Source: Deltaproteobacteria bacterium UBA1386 (GTDB taxonomy: Bacteria; Desulfobacterota; Syntrophorhabdia; Syntrophorhabdales; Syntrophorhabdaceae). From it: a stretch of DNA of 64,000 nucleotides. Location of the stretch: positions 1-64,000 of the forward strand of contig DBQU01000068.1 of NCBI GenBank assembly GCA_002305765.1. The letters run 5' to 3'. Shown here in pieces: positions 35,145 through 44,551 of this stretch. The notes beneath the pieces are model-generated. The model made no database searches and was not told the DNA's origin. It worked only from the letters and a program-made list of their open reading frames with translations. The stretch's first letter is position 1. Every line of letters starts with the position of its first letter. The translations under genes were made by a program, and so were the position numbers.

Positions 35145-36308
35145 ATGGCACGGTTCGAGGAATTCCGGGGAAAGGCGCTCGTCTTTCTCCTCTTTCTCCT
35201 TTTCGTCTGGTTCGTCAGTTTTTCCATCCGCATCGTCTTCTCCCCGATCCTCCCTCTCGTGGAGGACGAGTTCGGCGTGCACCACGCGAAGGCAAGCGCC
35301 ATCTTCACGTTCCTTTCCGCGGGATACGGTCTTTCGGTCATCCTTTCCGGGCTGCTCTCCGGCAGGGTGGGATACAAGCGGACCATCGTCCTTTCTCTCA
35401 GCCTTCTCAGCATTCTGGCGTTTCTCATCCCCGCCGTTCACACTTTCTATCTCCTCTATTTCTTCGCCTTCTTCCTTGGCTTCGCCCACGGGATGTACAT
35501 ACCTTCCGCCATCCCGCTCATCACCGAGTACTACACCGAGAAGAACTGGGGCAAGGCGATCGCCATCCATGACACGGGGGCTTCTCTCGCCATCTTCGCC
35601 ACACCGCTCGTCGTCCTCTTTCTCCTCCACTTTTTTCCCTGGCGGGGGATATTCGTCGTCTATGGGTGCGTCTTCGTCCTCGTCCTTAGCGTCTTTTGCC
35701 TCTCCAGCACCGAGGTCAGGATCCACGATCCCGCGCGGGCCCTGTTCAGGGAGATCATCAGGATACGCTCACTCTGGTTCATGACCTGCATCTGGGTCTT
35801 CGGGGCGGGGTCAAATCTCGGGATCTACTCGATCACTCCACTGTACCTGACTAAGGAGCTGGGGTTGACGATCGACTACGCCAACACCATCCTTGCCGTA
35901 TCGCGGCTGGTGTCCATCGGCGTGGCGGTGGCGTGCGGTTTCATCGTCGACCGGTTCAGCCTCAGGAGGCTGATGTTCTTTCTCCTGGCCGTCACGTCGG
36001 TCTTCACCGTTCTTCTCGGCCTGTCACCCGTGAGGCACACGGGTGTCCTTCTCTTCTTCCAGGCCTTCTTCGTGACGGGTTTCTTCCCGGTGGGGCTTGT
36101 CGCCATCGCGAGAACGTTCTCGAGGGAGATGCGGGGCCTGGCGACGGGCATCATCCTTTCCTCCAGTTTCTTCCTGGGTGGAGGCGTCATGCCCTGGCTT
36201 CTCGGGGTTTCGGGGGACCTCTACAGCTTCAGACTGGGGATCACGGCCCTGGGCGTGCTCACCCTGCTCGCGAGCACGTTCGTGTTCCGCCTCAGGGAAC
36301 TGAAATGA
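35145..36308 (+). CDS. Major facilitator superfamily transporter
   Basis: 387 aa with about 12 membrane helices. The loop 2-3 signature is degenerate (GLLSGRVGYKRTIV). Between helices 6 and 7 lies the usual cytoplasmic loop. It resembles the anion/oxalate-formate and nitrate-like MFS antiporters, but the substrate cannot be assigned. Its stop is adjacent to the convergent tautomerase stop. Confidence 0.88.
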   Translation: MARFEEFRGKALVFLLFLLFVWFVSFSIRIVFSPILPLVEDEFGVHHAKASAIFTFLSAGYGLSVILSGLLSGRVGYKRTIVLSLSLLSILAFLIPAVHTFYLLYFFAFFLGFAHGMYIPSAIPLITEYYTEKNWGKAIAIHDTGASLAIFATPLVVLFLLHFFPWRGIFVVYGCVFVLVLSVFCLSSTEVRIHDPARALFREIIRIRSLWFMTCIWVFGAGSNLGIYSITPLYLTKELGLTIDYANTILAVSRLVSIGVAVACGFIVDRFSLRRLMFFLLAVTSVFTVLLGLSPVRHTGVLLFFQAFFVTGFFPVGLVAIARTFSREMRGLATGIILSSSFFLGGGVMPWLLGVSGDLYSFRLGITALGVLTLLASTFVFRLRELK

Positions 36309-36512
36309 TCAGCTCACGCGTTTTCTCCTTACCGTGACCGTTTCACCGCCCACTCCCCAGTTGTCCGTCTCCACCTCGTCGATGACAACGTAGGTCGTCT
36401 GCGGCTTCTTTCCCAGGACATCGAAGAGGAGCTGCGTCACGCCCCTGATCAGCTTCTCCTTCTGCTCGGCGGTGACCCCTTCTTTCGTTACCTTGATGTT
36501 CACGTACGGCAT
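36309..36512 (-). CDS. 4-oxalocrotonate tautomerase family protein
   Basis: 67 aa, the normal size. Pro follows the initiator Met (MPYVNIKVTKEGV) and becomes the catalytic N-terminal proline after Met removal. Family segments EQKEKLIRGVTQLL and YVVIDEV are present. The start follows GGGAGG. It catalyses keto-enol type tautomerisation; the substrate is unknown. Confidence 0.92.
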   Translation of the reverse strand: MPYVNIKVTKEGVTAEQKEKLIRGVTQLLFDVLGKKPQTTYVVIDEVETDNWGVGGETVTVRRKRVS

Positions 36513-36568
36513 CGTTGCCCTCCCCTATCCATGTGACCGTCCGGCAGACGGGGCTTTAAGCCGCCCGG

Positions 36569-37183
36569 TCACTCGTTCAACCAAGGGTGTTTCTCTTTCG
36601 CGCCCCGCCCCGGCCTCAACGCCGCGTTCCCAACAGGTACCGCGACGAGGCCCGCGACGGCATACACCAGGAACCGCAGGCCCTGATCCCAGTCACCGGG
36701 AACGACGAGGCAGGCAATGCCGAACCCAGCCGCAAACCACACCGCCGACCATATGATATCGGAGAAGAGCCTCGTTTCCAGGGCCTTCACCCTCAGTTCC
36801 GATACCGGCCGGAAGATACGCGCCTCAAGGACATCTCTCGCCTGCCCCATGTATTCCCTCGGCACCGCTATTCTGGCAGGCGTATGTACCGCGAAAACAC
36901 CGGAAACCCCGGCATCATGTGGCGCGGCCGTTGTCCCCTGCACGACGAAGGGGATCCCCGCATCGATGAGCACCGACCGGACGGCCTCGAATTCTTCCTC
37001 TCCGCCAACCTCGACAAGGAAGACGTGGCCCGCGGGGAACGACGGGTCCACATCGTGATGATCGCGAAAATAGACATCACCTTCGTCACCAACGGATGCC
37101 GGGTCCTCGACAAGCCCGACATCACAGATCCGGCACACTGTTATCCCTTCACCATATCTCGTACGACAACGCGGGCAAAGAAT
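36569..37183 (-). CDS. DUF2007-type zinc-ribbon membrane protein with abnormal start
   Basis: 204 codons if read from ATT at 37183-37181; 189 from GTG 37138. The extended frame gives CPRC then CRIC (ILCPRCRTRYGEGITVCRICD), a complete zinc ribbon that the shorter start would break. The middle is a DUF2007 domain (FLVEVGGEEEFEAVRSVLIDAGIPFVV), followed by two membrane helices at the C-terminus. An AGGAGG and an ATG lie just upstream but one base out of frame. Either a rare ATT start is used or a one-base indel has occurred. Confidence 0.72.
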   Translation of the reverse strand: MLCPRCRTRYGEGITVCRICDVGLVEDPASVGDEGDVYFRDHHDVDPSFPAGHVFLVEVGGEEEFEAVRSVLIDAGIPFVVQGTTAAPHDAGVSGVFAVHTPARIAVPREYMGQARDVLEARIFRPVSELRVKALETRLFSDIIWSAVWFAAGFGIACLVVPGDWDQGLRFLVYAVAGLVAVPVGNAALRPGRGAKEKHPWLNE

Positions 37184-37226
37184 GACTCATCTCCTCCTGG
37201 AACGCCTTGAATGTTTGCCTCCGCCC

Positions 37227-37262
37227 CTCAAGCTATTCAAGCGACTCAAGCGACTCAAGCTA
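37227..37262. repeat. Four tandem 9-bp YTCAAGCNA units
   Basis: CTCAAGCTA, TTCAAGCGA, CTCAAGCGA, CTCAAGCTA, with the last unit running into the stop codon of the metallo-hydrolase gene. Confidence 0.8.
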
Positions 37263-38177
37263 TTTCTTCAAATACTTCATCTCCACGTTCGCCCCGATGA
37301 GGAAGGCGCTTTCGCGGCGCTCGGGCAGGCCGCTCTTCAGTTCCGCCGCGATCTTCGCAGGATCGCCGTACTTCGCCGCGAGCTCCTTTGCCATCCTGTC
37401 GAAGGCGATGATGTACTCCTTCATGGCCTGGACGTCCTTTTTGCCCGACACAGGGCCATGCCCCGGGATGATCTTCTCGACATCCATCGACGCGATCTCA
37501 TCGAGCTCTTTCACCCATTCCTCGATGTTTCCCTCGGCGATGAACGGGTGGTAATCCGTAAAGAGAATGTCGCCGGCAAAGAGGACCTTTTTGTCGCGGA
37601 GGTAGACGAGGGTGTCTCCCCCGGTGTGGGAGTGGCGTGCGTGGATGAGTTCCACCCGCTCACCGCCTATATCGATGGTCATCCTCTCCGAATAGGTCAC
37701 CGTGGGGTAGGCGGGCTTCGTGCCCTTCATGTCCTCCCGGGTGAGACCGTATCCTTTGATGTTCTTCAGCGTTTCGGCGGCGGACCTTTCCATCTCCCTC
37801 CTGTCGTTCTCCTCAGCGACGATCACGGCCCCGAGCTTGACGAACTCCGAATTGCCGAAGACATGGTCCAGGTGATAATGGGTATTGATGACATACCTGA
37901 TGGGCTTTTTCGACACGGCCCGGATGTCCCTTATGAAGCGCTTCGCCTCTCTGGCGCTTATGAGGGTGTCCACGACGACAATGCCGTCCCTGCCTATGAT
38001 GATCCCCGCGTTGGCCCCGAAGCTGTTCTTCGGCGACGCCCCCTTCGTATCCACATAGGCGTACACGTTCTCGGCGATGCGTGTTAATTTGTCGGCCGCA
38101 GATGCCTGTCCCTGGAGCAGAAACACCGCGAGAAGCGTCAATAACACTCTTGAGCAGATGGAAAAAGACCTTTGCAT
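37260..38177 (-). CDS. Periplasmic MBL-fold metallo-hydrolase
   Basis: 305 aa with a signal peptide ending QASAAD (~28). The metallo-beta-lactamase core has THYHLDH (H100, H102, D104, H105), then HSHTGGD and later FAGDILFTDYHP and IPGHGPVSGK, giving all ligands for two metals. It is related to the quinoprotein-relay SoxH type and to subclass B hydrolases of unknown substrate. The ATG follows GGGAGGA. Beta-lactamase activity is not implied. Confidence 0.88.
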   Translation of the reverse strand: MQRSFSICSRVLLTLLAVFLLQGQASAADKLTRIAENVYAYVDTKGASPKNSFGANAGIIIGRDGIVVVDTLISAREAKRFIRDIRAVSKKPIRYVINTHYHLDHVFGNSEFVKLGAVIVAEENDRREMERSAAETLKNIKGYGLTREDMKGTKPAYPTVTYSERMTIDIGGERVELIHARHSHTGGDTLVYLRDKKVLFAGDILFTDYHPFIAEGNIEEWVKELDEIASMDVEKIIPGHGPVSGKKDVQAMKEYIIAFDRMAKELAAKYGDPAKIAAELKSGLPERRESAFLIGANVEMKYLKK

Positions 38178-38293
38178 GCTTGTCCTCCCTGATCGTTCCG
38201 GCGCTGTCTCCCCGCGGTGCCGTGCCTTGACCGGTAAGCTTATAGTAGCATGATGCTCGCCGGATTAAAACAGAATGAGGGCCCAGGGAAGTG

Positions 38294-38321
38294 TTGACAT
38301 TTCCCTCCATTCATGTAAATT
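38294..38321 (+). promoter_or_regulatory. Promoter for the lipoprotein gene
   Basis: TTGACA (38294-38299), a 16-bp spacer and TAAATT (38316-38321), 23 bp before the ATG at 38345. Likely drives the three genes to 40729. Confidence 0.5.
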
Positions 38322-38344
38322 CATTGTCATTCGCGGAGGTGCAC

Positions 38345-39082
38345 ATGCTCACAGGGAAGTACTCTCTTCTTGCTTTCTGTCTCGTCGGCCTGCTTCTCGG
38401 GGGCGGCTGTGAAACGGTTGTCCTCAGGCAGGACATCCCCGTTTCCACGAACCCCATGGGAGCGCGAATACTGGCAGACGGGAAGCCCGCGGGCCAGACA
38501 CCCGGCACCGTCTCCCTTGAGAGGAACAAGGACCACATCCTGACCATCGTCAAGGAGAATTACCAGCAGGTGGATGTTGTGATCAACAGGCAGTACCAGT
38601 CGAACAAGGTGCTCATGAAGGCCGTCCAGTCAGGGGTCAACTCGGGGCTTTTCTTCAAGAACGCGGGGATGGGAATGAACAGCGGGTTCAACTCCATTTC
38701 CAACCAGGAGGCAACGGGGGAGGCCTATGTCCTCATCCCGCCTTCGGTGGCCGTGACCCTTATCCCCAAACAGGGCCAGGCGGTCCGCCCCCCTCAGGGG
38801 AGCCCGTATCCCGCCGCGCCTTCAGCCGCCCCTCCCGCACGGCCCGCGGCGAACACCGACATACCCACGAAGGACCTCGTCCAGGCCGGCGTTATCGCGG
38901 GCGCTGCTGTCGGGGCGAGCCAGGCTAAGCCCATCGAGAAGAAATGGGAGACCTCGTCGTCATCAAGGACCTACAGGGAGCCTGATGGAACGGTGGTCAC
39001 GAAGAAATCCAGCACATCCGTCAGCGTCGGCGTCAACCCCGCAGGGCTCATAGGCGCCCTCGACACGCTGTTCTCGAAATAA
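38345..39082 (+). CDS. PEGA-domain lipoprotein
   Basis: 245 aa, ATG after GGAGGTGCAC. Signal peptide with lipobox LLGGGC (Cys 22). A PEGA-like beta domain follows (VSTNPMGARILADGKPAGQTP). A Gly/Asn-rich middle (SGLFFKNAGMGMNSGF) may insert into or line a membrane. A Pro/Ala-rich linker precedes a Ser/Thr-rich C-terminus (TSSSSRTYREPDG). It is probably tethered to the envelope. First gene of a short plus-strand run. Confidence 0.75.
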   Translation: MLTGKYSLLAFCLVGLLLGGGCETVVLRQDIPVSTNPMGARILADGKPAGQTPGTVSLERNKDHILTIVKENYQQVDVVINRQYQSNKVLMKAVQSGVNSGLFFKNAGMGMNSGFNSISNQEATGEAYVLIPPSVAVTLIPKQGQAVRPPQGSPYPAAPSAAPPARPAANTDIPTKDLVQAGVIAGAAVGASQAKPIEKKWETSSSSRTYREPDGTVVTKKSSTSVSVGVNPAGLIGALDTLFSK

Positions 39083-39096
39083 AAGGAGATGGAACG

Positions 39097-39570
39097 ATGA
39101 AAAAGACACGTGCTATCATGATCGCGGCGATCATGCTCCTCGCGCTTGCCGGGGCTGCAATGGCCGTAGACATAGACACCCTCGACAGGGTCAGCGTCCT
39201 CATGCCGAAATCCGAGGTCATTGCCATACTCGGTCCTCCCGACGATGTGCTTGACGTCGGCGCGGGCCTCAAGGCCGAGGTGTACAAAGTGGAGGGCATT
39301 GAGCCGATGATGGGAACAGGCTGCATCTATGACGGCGACCGTCTTGCCGGCCAGTCCTTCATGTTCGCCGGGGAGATGACCGCCGGGGCCGCCGAGAGAT
39401 TGAAAAAGCACGGCTTCGCCCTCCTCGAGGAGAAGAACGCCGCCTATCGGCTTCTCGGGAACGATGACGACACGGGCAGGGTCTTCATGGTCCATGTCTT
39501 CAGCGAGATGGGAATGACGATCGTCATGACTTTCGAGAAGGAGTTCTACGACAGGCACAACAAGCAGTGA
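39097..39570 (+). CDS. Small secreted protein, BamE/SmpA-like pattern
   Basis: 157 aa with a signal peptide (to ~AMAVD). The motif LMPKSEVIAILGPPDDV resembles the M-xx-EV-xx-xLG-PxD turn of BamE/SmpA folds. C71 lies in GTGCIYDGD. It starts 14 bp after the lipoprotein gene and is probably co-transcribed. Function not known. Confidence 0.65.
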   Translation: MKKTRAIMIAAIMLLALAGAAMAVDIDTLDRVSVLMPKSEVIAILGPPDDVLDVGAGLKAEVYKVEGIEPMMGTGCIYDGDRLAGQSFMFAGEMTAGAAERLKKHGFALLEEKNAAYRLLGNDDDTGRVFMVHVFSEMGMTIVMTFEKEFYDRHNKQ

Positions 39571-39613
39571 CGGCCTTACCGGAAGAAAGATGCAGGCCCC
39601 AGGAGGAACGATT

Positions 39614-40729
39614 ATGAAGAGAAGCCCGGCATTCATCATACCCTTCGCGGTGATCACCGCCATCCTTTTTCTGTTCCTCGCCGCCGACTGCCCCGCGGCG
39701 GCTCCCGAGCTCACCCCGGGGAAGATCGACGAGGTCGTCACGAAGATCATGAAGGAGAAGAACATACCGGGGCTGTCCCTTGCCATATCCACGCCCGGAA
39801 GGACGATCGAGAGAAGCTACGGCATCGCCAACATGGAATACAACATCCCCGTGGAGAAGGACACCATCTTCGAGATAGGCTCCATCACCAAGACCTTCAC
39901 GGCCATAGGGATACTGATCCTCCAGCAGGAGGGAAAGCTCAGCGTCACCGACAGGATAACGAAGTACTTCCCCGAGTACCCCCAGTGGCACGACATCACC
40001 CTCAAACACCTCCTCCAGCATACCTCGGGCATACGGGAAATGACCGAGATCGAGCCCTTCAAGAGCAACCAGGCGAAGGACTGGAACCCCCGGGAGGTCA
40101 TCGCCCGCATGGCTGAAGAGCCCCTCGATTTCCAGCCCGGACAGAACGCGGCTTACAGCAACATAGGGTGCATCATCCTGGGGGTGGTCATCGAGAAGGT
40201 GACGGGTGTTTCCTACAACGACTTCCTGAACGACAGGATCTTGAAGCCCCTGGGAATGGCCCGCACGATGTTCGGCAGCACGAGCGCCATCATCCCGAAA
40301 CGGGCGTCGGGCTACGCCTTCGCCGGCAAGCACGTGAACGCCCCCTTTGCGAGCCTCGTCCTGCCCCATGCGAGCGGCGGCATGACCTCCACCGCCTCAG
40401 ACCTCGTCAAGCTCGCAAAGGTCTTCACGGCAAAGGCCCTTCTCACCGAAAAGTCCGTGAAGGAGATGTTCGCCCCCGCCCGCCTTAACAACGGGACGGA
40501 GTTCCTGCTTCCCGGACCCGTCATCAACATGACCTTCGGCTACAGCCTTGACTCGGTGAGGGGCAAGAAGGTGATCCCCGCCAAGACAGGCGGGATATCG
40601 GGGTTCAACTCCTACTTCGCCTACTTCCCCGAATCTCAGGCCATGGTGGCCCTGACGGCAAACCTCGATAACTCGCTTGAAAGCCTTGTCATCATCACCG
40701 ACGCCCTCCTCGGGCTGAAGGGCAGGTAG
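39614..40729 (+). CDS. Serine hydrolase, class C beta-lactamase/D-aminopeptidase family
   Basis: 371 aa, ATG after AGGAGGAACG. Signal peptide to about ADCPAAA. Active-site SITK (S90, K93), YSN (Y181-N183) and a late KTGG are all present, giving the penicillin-binding/esterase fold. It acts in the periplasm on peptides, esters or cell-wall fragments. Beta-lactam resistance cannot be claimed from this. A fragment of a paralogue lies at 44552-44668. Confidence 0.88.
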   Translation: MKRSPAFIIPFAVITAILFLFLAADCPAAAPELTPGKIDEVVTKIMKEKNIPGLSLAISTPGRTIERSYGIANMEYNIPVEKDTIFEIGSITKTFTAIGILILQQEGKLSVTDRITKYFPEYPQWHDITLKHLLQHTSGIREMTEIEPFKSNQAKDWNPREVIARMAEEPLDFQPGQNAAYSNIGCIILGVVIEKVTGVSYNDFLNDRILKPLGMARTMFGSTSAIIPKRASGYAFAGKHVNAPFASLVLPHASGGMTSTASDLVKLAKVFTAKALLTEKSVKEMFAPARLNNGTEFLLPGPVINMTFGYSLDSVRGKKVIPAKTGGISGFNSYFAYFPESQAMVALTANLDNSLESLVIITDALLGLKGR

Positions 40730-40783
40730 GGGCCGGTATACCTGCGTCTTCCGTCGTGATATATTGAAGACCTTGAGAGCGAC

Positions 40784-42700
40784 ATGGGACTTGTGCGCAT
40801 ACATGATGTTTCCTTGAGCTTCGGCGGGCCGCGGCTCCTCGACTGCGCCACCATTCAGATCGAATCTGGTGAAAGGATAGGTCTTCTGGGGCGCAACGGG
40901 TCGGGCAAGTCGACCTTCATGAAGCTCATCGCCGGCGAGGTCCATCCCGATTCGGGAGAGGTCGTCTACGGCGGCGATGTCCGCGTCGCGCTCCTTCCCC
41001 AGGATGTTCCCGACGACCTCCCCGGGACCGTCTATGACGTCGTCGCCTCGGGCGGGTTCGAGCACGCCCGGCTTCTCAGCAAATACCACGACCTCACGAT
41101 GGGCATCGCCCGCGGTGAGGACGACGGGCTCTTAAAAACGCTCGAACAGGTGCAGCACCTCATTGAAGCATCCGGGGCCTGGCATTACCACCAGAGGATC
41201 AATGCGGTGATCGAACGGACCGCGCTCGATGAGAACGCGCCTTTCAGGACACTTTCGGCGGGCACGAAGCGGCGTGTGTTCCTGGCAAAAGCCCTCGTCG
41301 CGGACCCGGACCTTCTCCTCCTTGACGAACCGACGAACCACCTCGATGTGGCCACCATACTCTGGCTCGAGGAGTTCCTCCTGAGATATGGAAAGACCGT
41401 AATCTTCGTGACCCACGACCGGGCGTTTCTCAAGCGCCTGGCGACGAGGATAGTAGAGATCGACCGCGGACGCCTGACATCGTACACCTGCGATTACCCC
41501 GCATATCTCGAACGCAGGCAGGCCCTTCTTGAAGCCCAGGAGAAACAATGGTCCGAATTCGACAAGAAGCTGGCCCGGGAAGAGGTGTGGATCAGACAGG
41601 GCGTCAAGGCCCGCCGCACCCGTGATGAAGGCAGGGTCCGTGCGCTCATGCGGATGCGGGAGGAACGGGCGGCGCGGCAGGAGCAAACGGGCCTGTCCCG
41701 GTTCTCCATCGAGGAGGCGGAACGCAGCGGCAGGATGGTTGTGGATGCAAGGGGCGTCTTTTTTGCCTGGGAGGACAGGAAGATCATCGACGGCTTCTCC
41801 GCCACCATCATCCGGGGGGATCGGGTGGGGATCATAGGCCCCAACGGGTGCGGCAAGACAACCCTTCTCAGGATACTCCTCGGTCAGCTCGTGCCAGATG
41901 AGGGAAAGGTCAGGCTGGGGACGAACGTGGCCGTTGCGCACTTCGACCAGCTGCGCTCCCAGCTCGATGAGACGAGAACGCTGAGAGAGAACATCGGCGG
42001 CGGCAACGACATGATCATCACCGGGAGCGGCTCCCGGCACGTGGTGGGGTACCTCCAGGACTTTCTCTTTTCTCCCGAGCGGACAATGTCGCCTGTCGGC
42101 TCCCTTTCCGGCGGCGAGCGCAACCGCCTGCTTCTCGCGAAGCTCTTCATCGTCCCTTCCAATGTCCTCGTCCTCGACGAGCCTACGAACGACCTCGACA
42201 CGGAAACGCTGGAGCTCCTCGAAGAAAAACTCCTCGAATACAACGGCACCATCCTGATGGTGAGCCATGACAGGGCATTCCTGAACAATGTGGTGACCTC
42301 GACGATCGTCTTCGAAGAGGATGGGGGCTTGAGGGAATATGTCGGCGGCTACGATGACTGGCTCAGGCAGGCAAACTCTGCCCTGGCGGCGGAGCGGACG
42401 GTGCCGAAGGAGCAAAAACAGAAGAAGGCGAAGGCGCCTCAGGAAAAGAAGCGGTTGTCCTTCAAAGAGGCCCGGGAGCTCGAATCCCTGCCGCCACTCA
42501 TCGAGGCCCTGGAGGAGGAAAAGCGGCAATTGACGGAGACCCTCAATTCACCCGAGTTCTATGCGGGACGCGACCTCGAAAGGATAAGGACCGTCAATGA
42601 CCGCTGGGGTGCCCTCGAGAAGGAACTCAATGCCGCCTATCATCGCTGGGACGAACTGGAAGAACTGAAGGCAGCCCTCGCCGGCCCATCGGAGCGATGA
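40784..42700 (+). CDS. ABC-F family ATPase (Uup/Ettl-like)
   Basis: 638 aa, soluble, two ATPase domains. Walker A sites are GLLGRNGSGKST and GIIGPNGCGKTT. Signatures are LSAGTKRRVFLAKAL and LSGGERNRLLLAKLF, with Walker B LLLLDEPTNHLD and VLVLDEPTNDLD. An inter-domain linker and a C-terminal charged coiled coil (~540-638) match Uup. Likely roles are ribosome-related translation or DNA-junction binding. It overlaps the next gene by 4 bp. Confidence 0.93.
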   Translation: MGLVRIHDVSLSFGGPRLLDCATIQIESGERIGLLGRNGSGKSTFMKLIAGEVHPDSGEVVYGGDVRVALLPQDVPDDLPGTVYDVVASGGFEHARLLSKYHDLTMGIARGEDDGLLKTLEQVQHLIEASGAWHYHQRINAVIERTALDENAPFRTLSAGTKRRVFLAKALVADPDLLLLDEPTNHLDVATILWLEEFLLRYGKTVIFVTHDRAFLKRLATRIVEIDRGRLTSYTCDYPAYLERRQALLEAQEKQWSEFDKKLAREEVWIRQGVKARRTRDEGRVRALMRMREERAARQEQTGLSRFSIEEAERSGRMVVDARGVFFAWEDRKIIDGFSATIIRGDRVGIIGPNGCGKTTLLRILLGQLVPDEGKVRLGTNVAVAHFDQLRSQLDETRTLRENIGGGNDMIITGSGSRHVVGYLQDFLFSPERTMSPVGSLSGGERNRLLLAKLFIVPSNVLVLDEPTNDLDTETLELLEEKLLEYNGTILMVSHDRAFLNNVVTSTIVFEEDGGLREYVGGYDDWLRQANSALAAERTVPKEQKQKKAKAPQEKKRLSFKEARELESLPPLIEALEEEKRQLTETLNSPEFYAGRDLERIRTVNDRWGALEKELNAAYHRWDELEELKAALAGPSER

Positions 42701-42984
42701 CCGCCGTGACAGACAGCGCTGCGATATTCGTCTACATCCTCGAATGTTCCGACAAAACCCTCTATTGCGGCTGGACGAACAATCTTAGAAAACGTCTTGA
42801 AGAGCATGCCGCGGGAAAGGCGGGGGCCAAATACACGCGTGGCCGCCGGCCGGTTCGACTCGTCTACAGGGAGCCCTGCCCGACGAGATCCGATGCCCTG
42901 AAAAGGGAGAGGGAGATAAAGAGGCTCTCCCGTGCCGGGAAGCTGCTCCTCATAGAAAAAACGTCCGAAGGAAGACTTATTTGA
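42697..42984 (+). CDS. GIY-YIG domain protein (UPF0213 type)
   Basis: 95 aa. VYILECSDKTLYCGWTNNLRKRLEEH carries the VYI...YCG version of GIY-YIG, with the conserved Arg and the later VYREPCPTRSDALKREREIK. The size is that of YhbQ-like single-domain nucleases. Its ATGA start overlaps the ABC-F gene stop. Possible DNA-repair nuclease. Confidence 0.92.
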   Translation: MTAVTDSAAIFVYILECSDKTLYCGWTNNLRKRLEEHAAGKAGAKYTRGRRPVRLVYREPCPTRSDALKREREIKRLSRAGKLLLIEKTSEGRLI

Positions 42985-43009
42985 CAGGGGCCGCTCTATA
43001 TCTTATAGT
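42981..43009 (+). promoter_or_regulatory. Strong sigma-70 promoter for the DEAD-box gene
   Basis: TTGACA (42981-42986), exactly 17 bp, then TATAGT (43004-43009). The -35 box overlaps the stop codon of the GIY-YIG gene. The start point near 43016 gives a leader of about 160 nt before the helicase gene. Confidence 0.75.
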
Positions 43010-43176
43010 GTTCACCGGGCTGCGAAGCAACGATCCCTGGCCGCGTGAAGATTTTCTGTCCGAAACGTTCCCATAACAGACAATTTCATTGAGCCCGATG
43101 ACTCCCCGGAACAGTCCTGGCCGGTTCGGGCTCTCCTGTCCCGTTGGCTGTCGATCTTATTTGAAAGAAGGTGCTC

Positions 43177-44538
43177 TTGGGTTTCAGTTCATTCAAGCTT
43201 CATCCAAAAATAGCCGCCAGTATAAAGGCGCTCGGCTATCAGGTCCCCACCCCCATTCAGGTGCAGGCGATCCCGCCGGTCCTCGCCGGCAGGGACGTCA
43301 TGGGCCTTGCACAGACCGGTACGGGCAAAACGGCCGCCTTCGTGCTGCCCATACTCGAGCATCTCCTCCCCGGCCCGCGGGGAAGGGTGCGCTCGCTCAT
43401 CATCGCACCCACACGGGAACTGGCGGAACAGATACACGTGTCCATCGGAGAGCTGGGGCGCAACACCCATTTGAAGAGCTGCACCGTCTACGGTGGTGTG
43501 GGCGTTAACCCGCAGGTCAGCAAGCTCCGTTCCGGCGTCGATATTGTCGTGGCCTGTCCCGGCCGCCTCCTCGATCACCTTACACAAAAGACGATCGACC
43601 TCGAGGACCTCGAGATCCTCGTCATCGATGAGGCGGACCGGATGTTCGACATGGGCTTCCTCCCCGACATCAGGCGGATCATCAGGCAGCTGCCCGTGAA
43701 ACGGCAGACGCTCATGTTCTCCGCAACCATGGCCCCGAGCATCCGCAAGCTTACCGACGAGGTGCTTTCCGACCCCGTCACGGTAAAGATCGGCCATACG
43801 AATCCGGCCGACACGGTGTCCCACGCGCTCTTCCCCGTGGAGCAGCACCTGAAGACCAGGATGCTCATGGAGCTTCTCCGGCAGACCGATACGGAATCCA
43901 TCCTTATCTTTACACGCACCAAGTACCGTGCAAAACGCATCGGCCAGGAATTGCAGAAGGCCGGATACAGGGCCGCCTCACTGCAGGGGAACCTTTCACA
44001 GAACAAGCGTCAGGAGGCTCTCGACGGCTTCCGTGACGGGTCCTACCAGATCCTCGTGGCGACGGATATCGCGGCGCGGGGCATCGATGTATCGAACATA
44101 TCCCACGTGATCAACTACGATATGCCGGACACCACGGACGCATACACCCACCGCATCGGCCGCACCGGCCGCGCGGCTAAGACGGGGGACGCATTCACCT
44201 TCGTCTGTCAGGAAGACGAGCCCCAGGTCAGGGCCATCGAACGTGTGCTCGGTGCCAGGATCGAGCGGCGCACGGTGAAGGATTTTGACTACACGACACC
44301 CGCGCCTGAGCGCAACGTTGAATTCGCGCGGCCGCCGCGGCCGCAAAGACGCGACAGGGCGCAGGTGAAGCCGGAACGGGCGGGGACAGGAAAGGAAGAC
44401 AACAAAAAACCCGGCACGGGTTCCCCCGGGTCGGCGCGCGCCGGCCTCTGTGCCTCCGGACCCAAACCGGCGGGTCCGTCGACACAGAGGCACCGCAGAA
44501 AAAGAACGGGCCCATCTTCCAAGCGTCGGGGAGGATAA
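43177..44538 (+). CDS. DEAD-box RNA helicase (RhlE-like)
   Basis: 453 aa. Start chosen as TTG 43177 (GFSSFKLHPKI) because AGAAGG lies five bases upstream; a GTG at 43171 would overlap that site. Motif I is AQTGTGKT, II is VIDEAD, III is SAT, VI is HRIGRTGRA, and the Q motif sits near VPTPIQVQAIP. The C-terminus is basic and disordered (Arg/Pro/Lys-rich), helping RNA binding. Unwinds RNA in ribosome assembly or decay. Confidence 0.94.
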   Translation: MGFSSFKLHPKIAASIKALGYQVPTPIQVQAIPPVLAGRDVMGLAQTGTGKTAAFVLPILEHLLPGPRGRVRSLIIAPTRELAEQIHVSIGELGRNTHLKSCTVYGGVGVNPQVSKLRSGVDIVVACPGRLLDHLTQKTIDLEDLEILVIDEADRMFDMGFLPDIRRIIRQLPVKRQTLMFSATMAPSIRKLTDEVLSDPVTVKIGHTNPADTVSHALFPVEQHLKTRMLMELLRQTDTESILIFTRTKYRAKRIGQELQKAGYRAASLQGNLSQNKRQEALDGFRDGSYQILVATDIAARGIDVSNISHVINYDMPDTTDAYTHRIGRTGRAAKTGDAFTFVCQEDEPQVRAIERVLGARIERRTVKDFDYTTPAPERNVEFARPPRPQRRDRAQVKPERAGTGKEDNKKPGTGSPGSARAGLCASGPKPAGPSTQRHRRKRTGPSSKRRGG

Positions 44539-44551
44539 GGCCTCCCTTCCC

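Noticed and set aside
37260..38177. Antibiotic-resistance beta-lactamase
   Set aside because: Only the general MBL fold is supported; metal motifs are shared by many hydrolases of other function.
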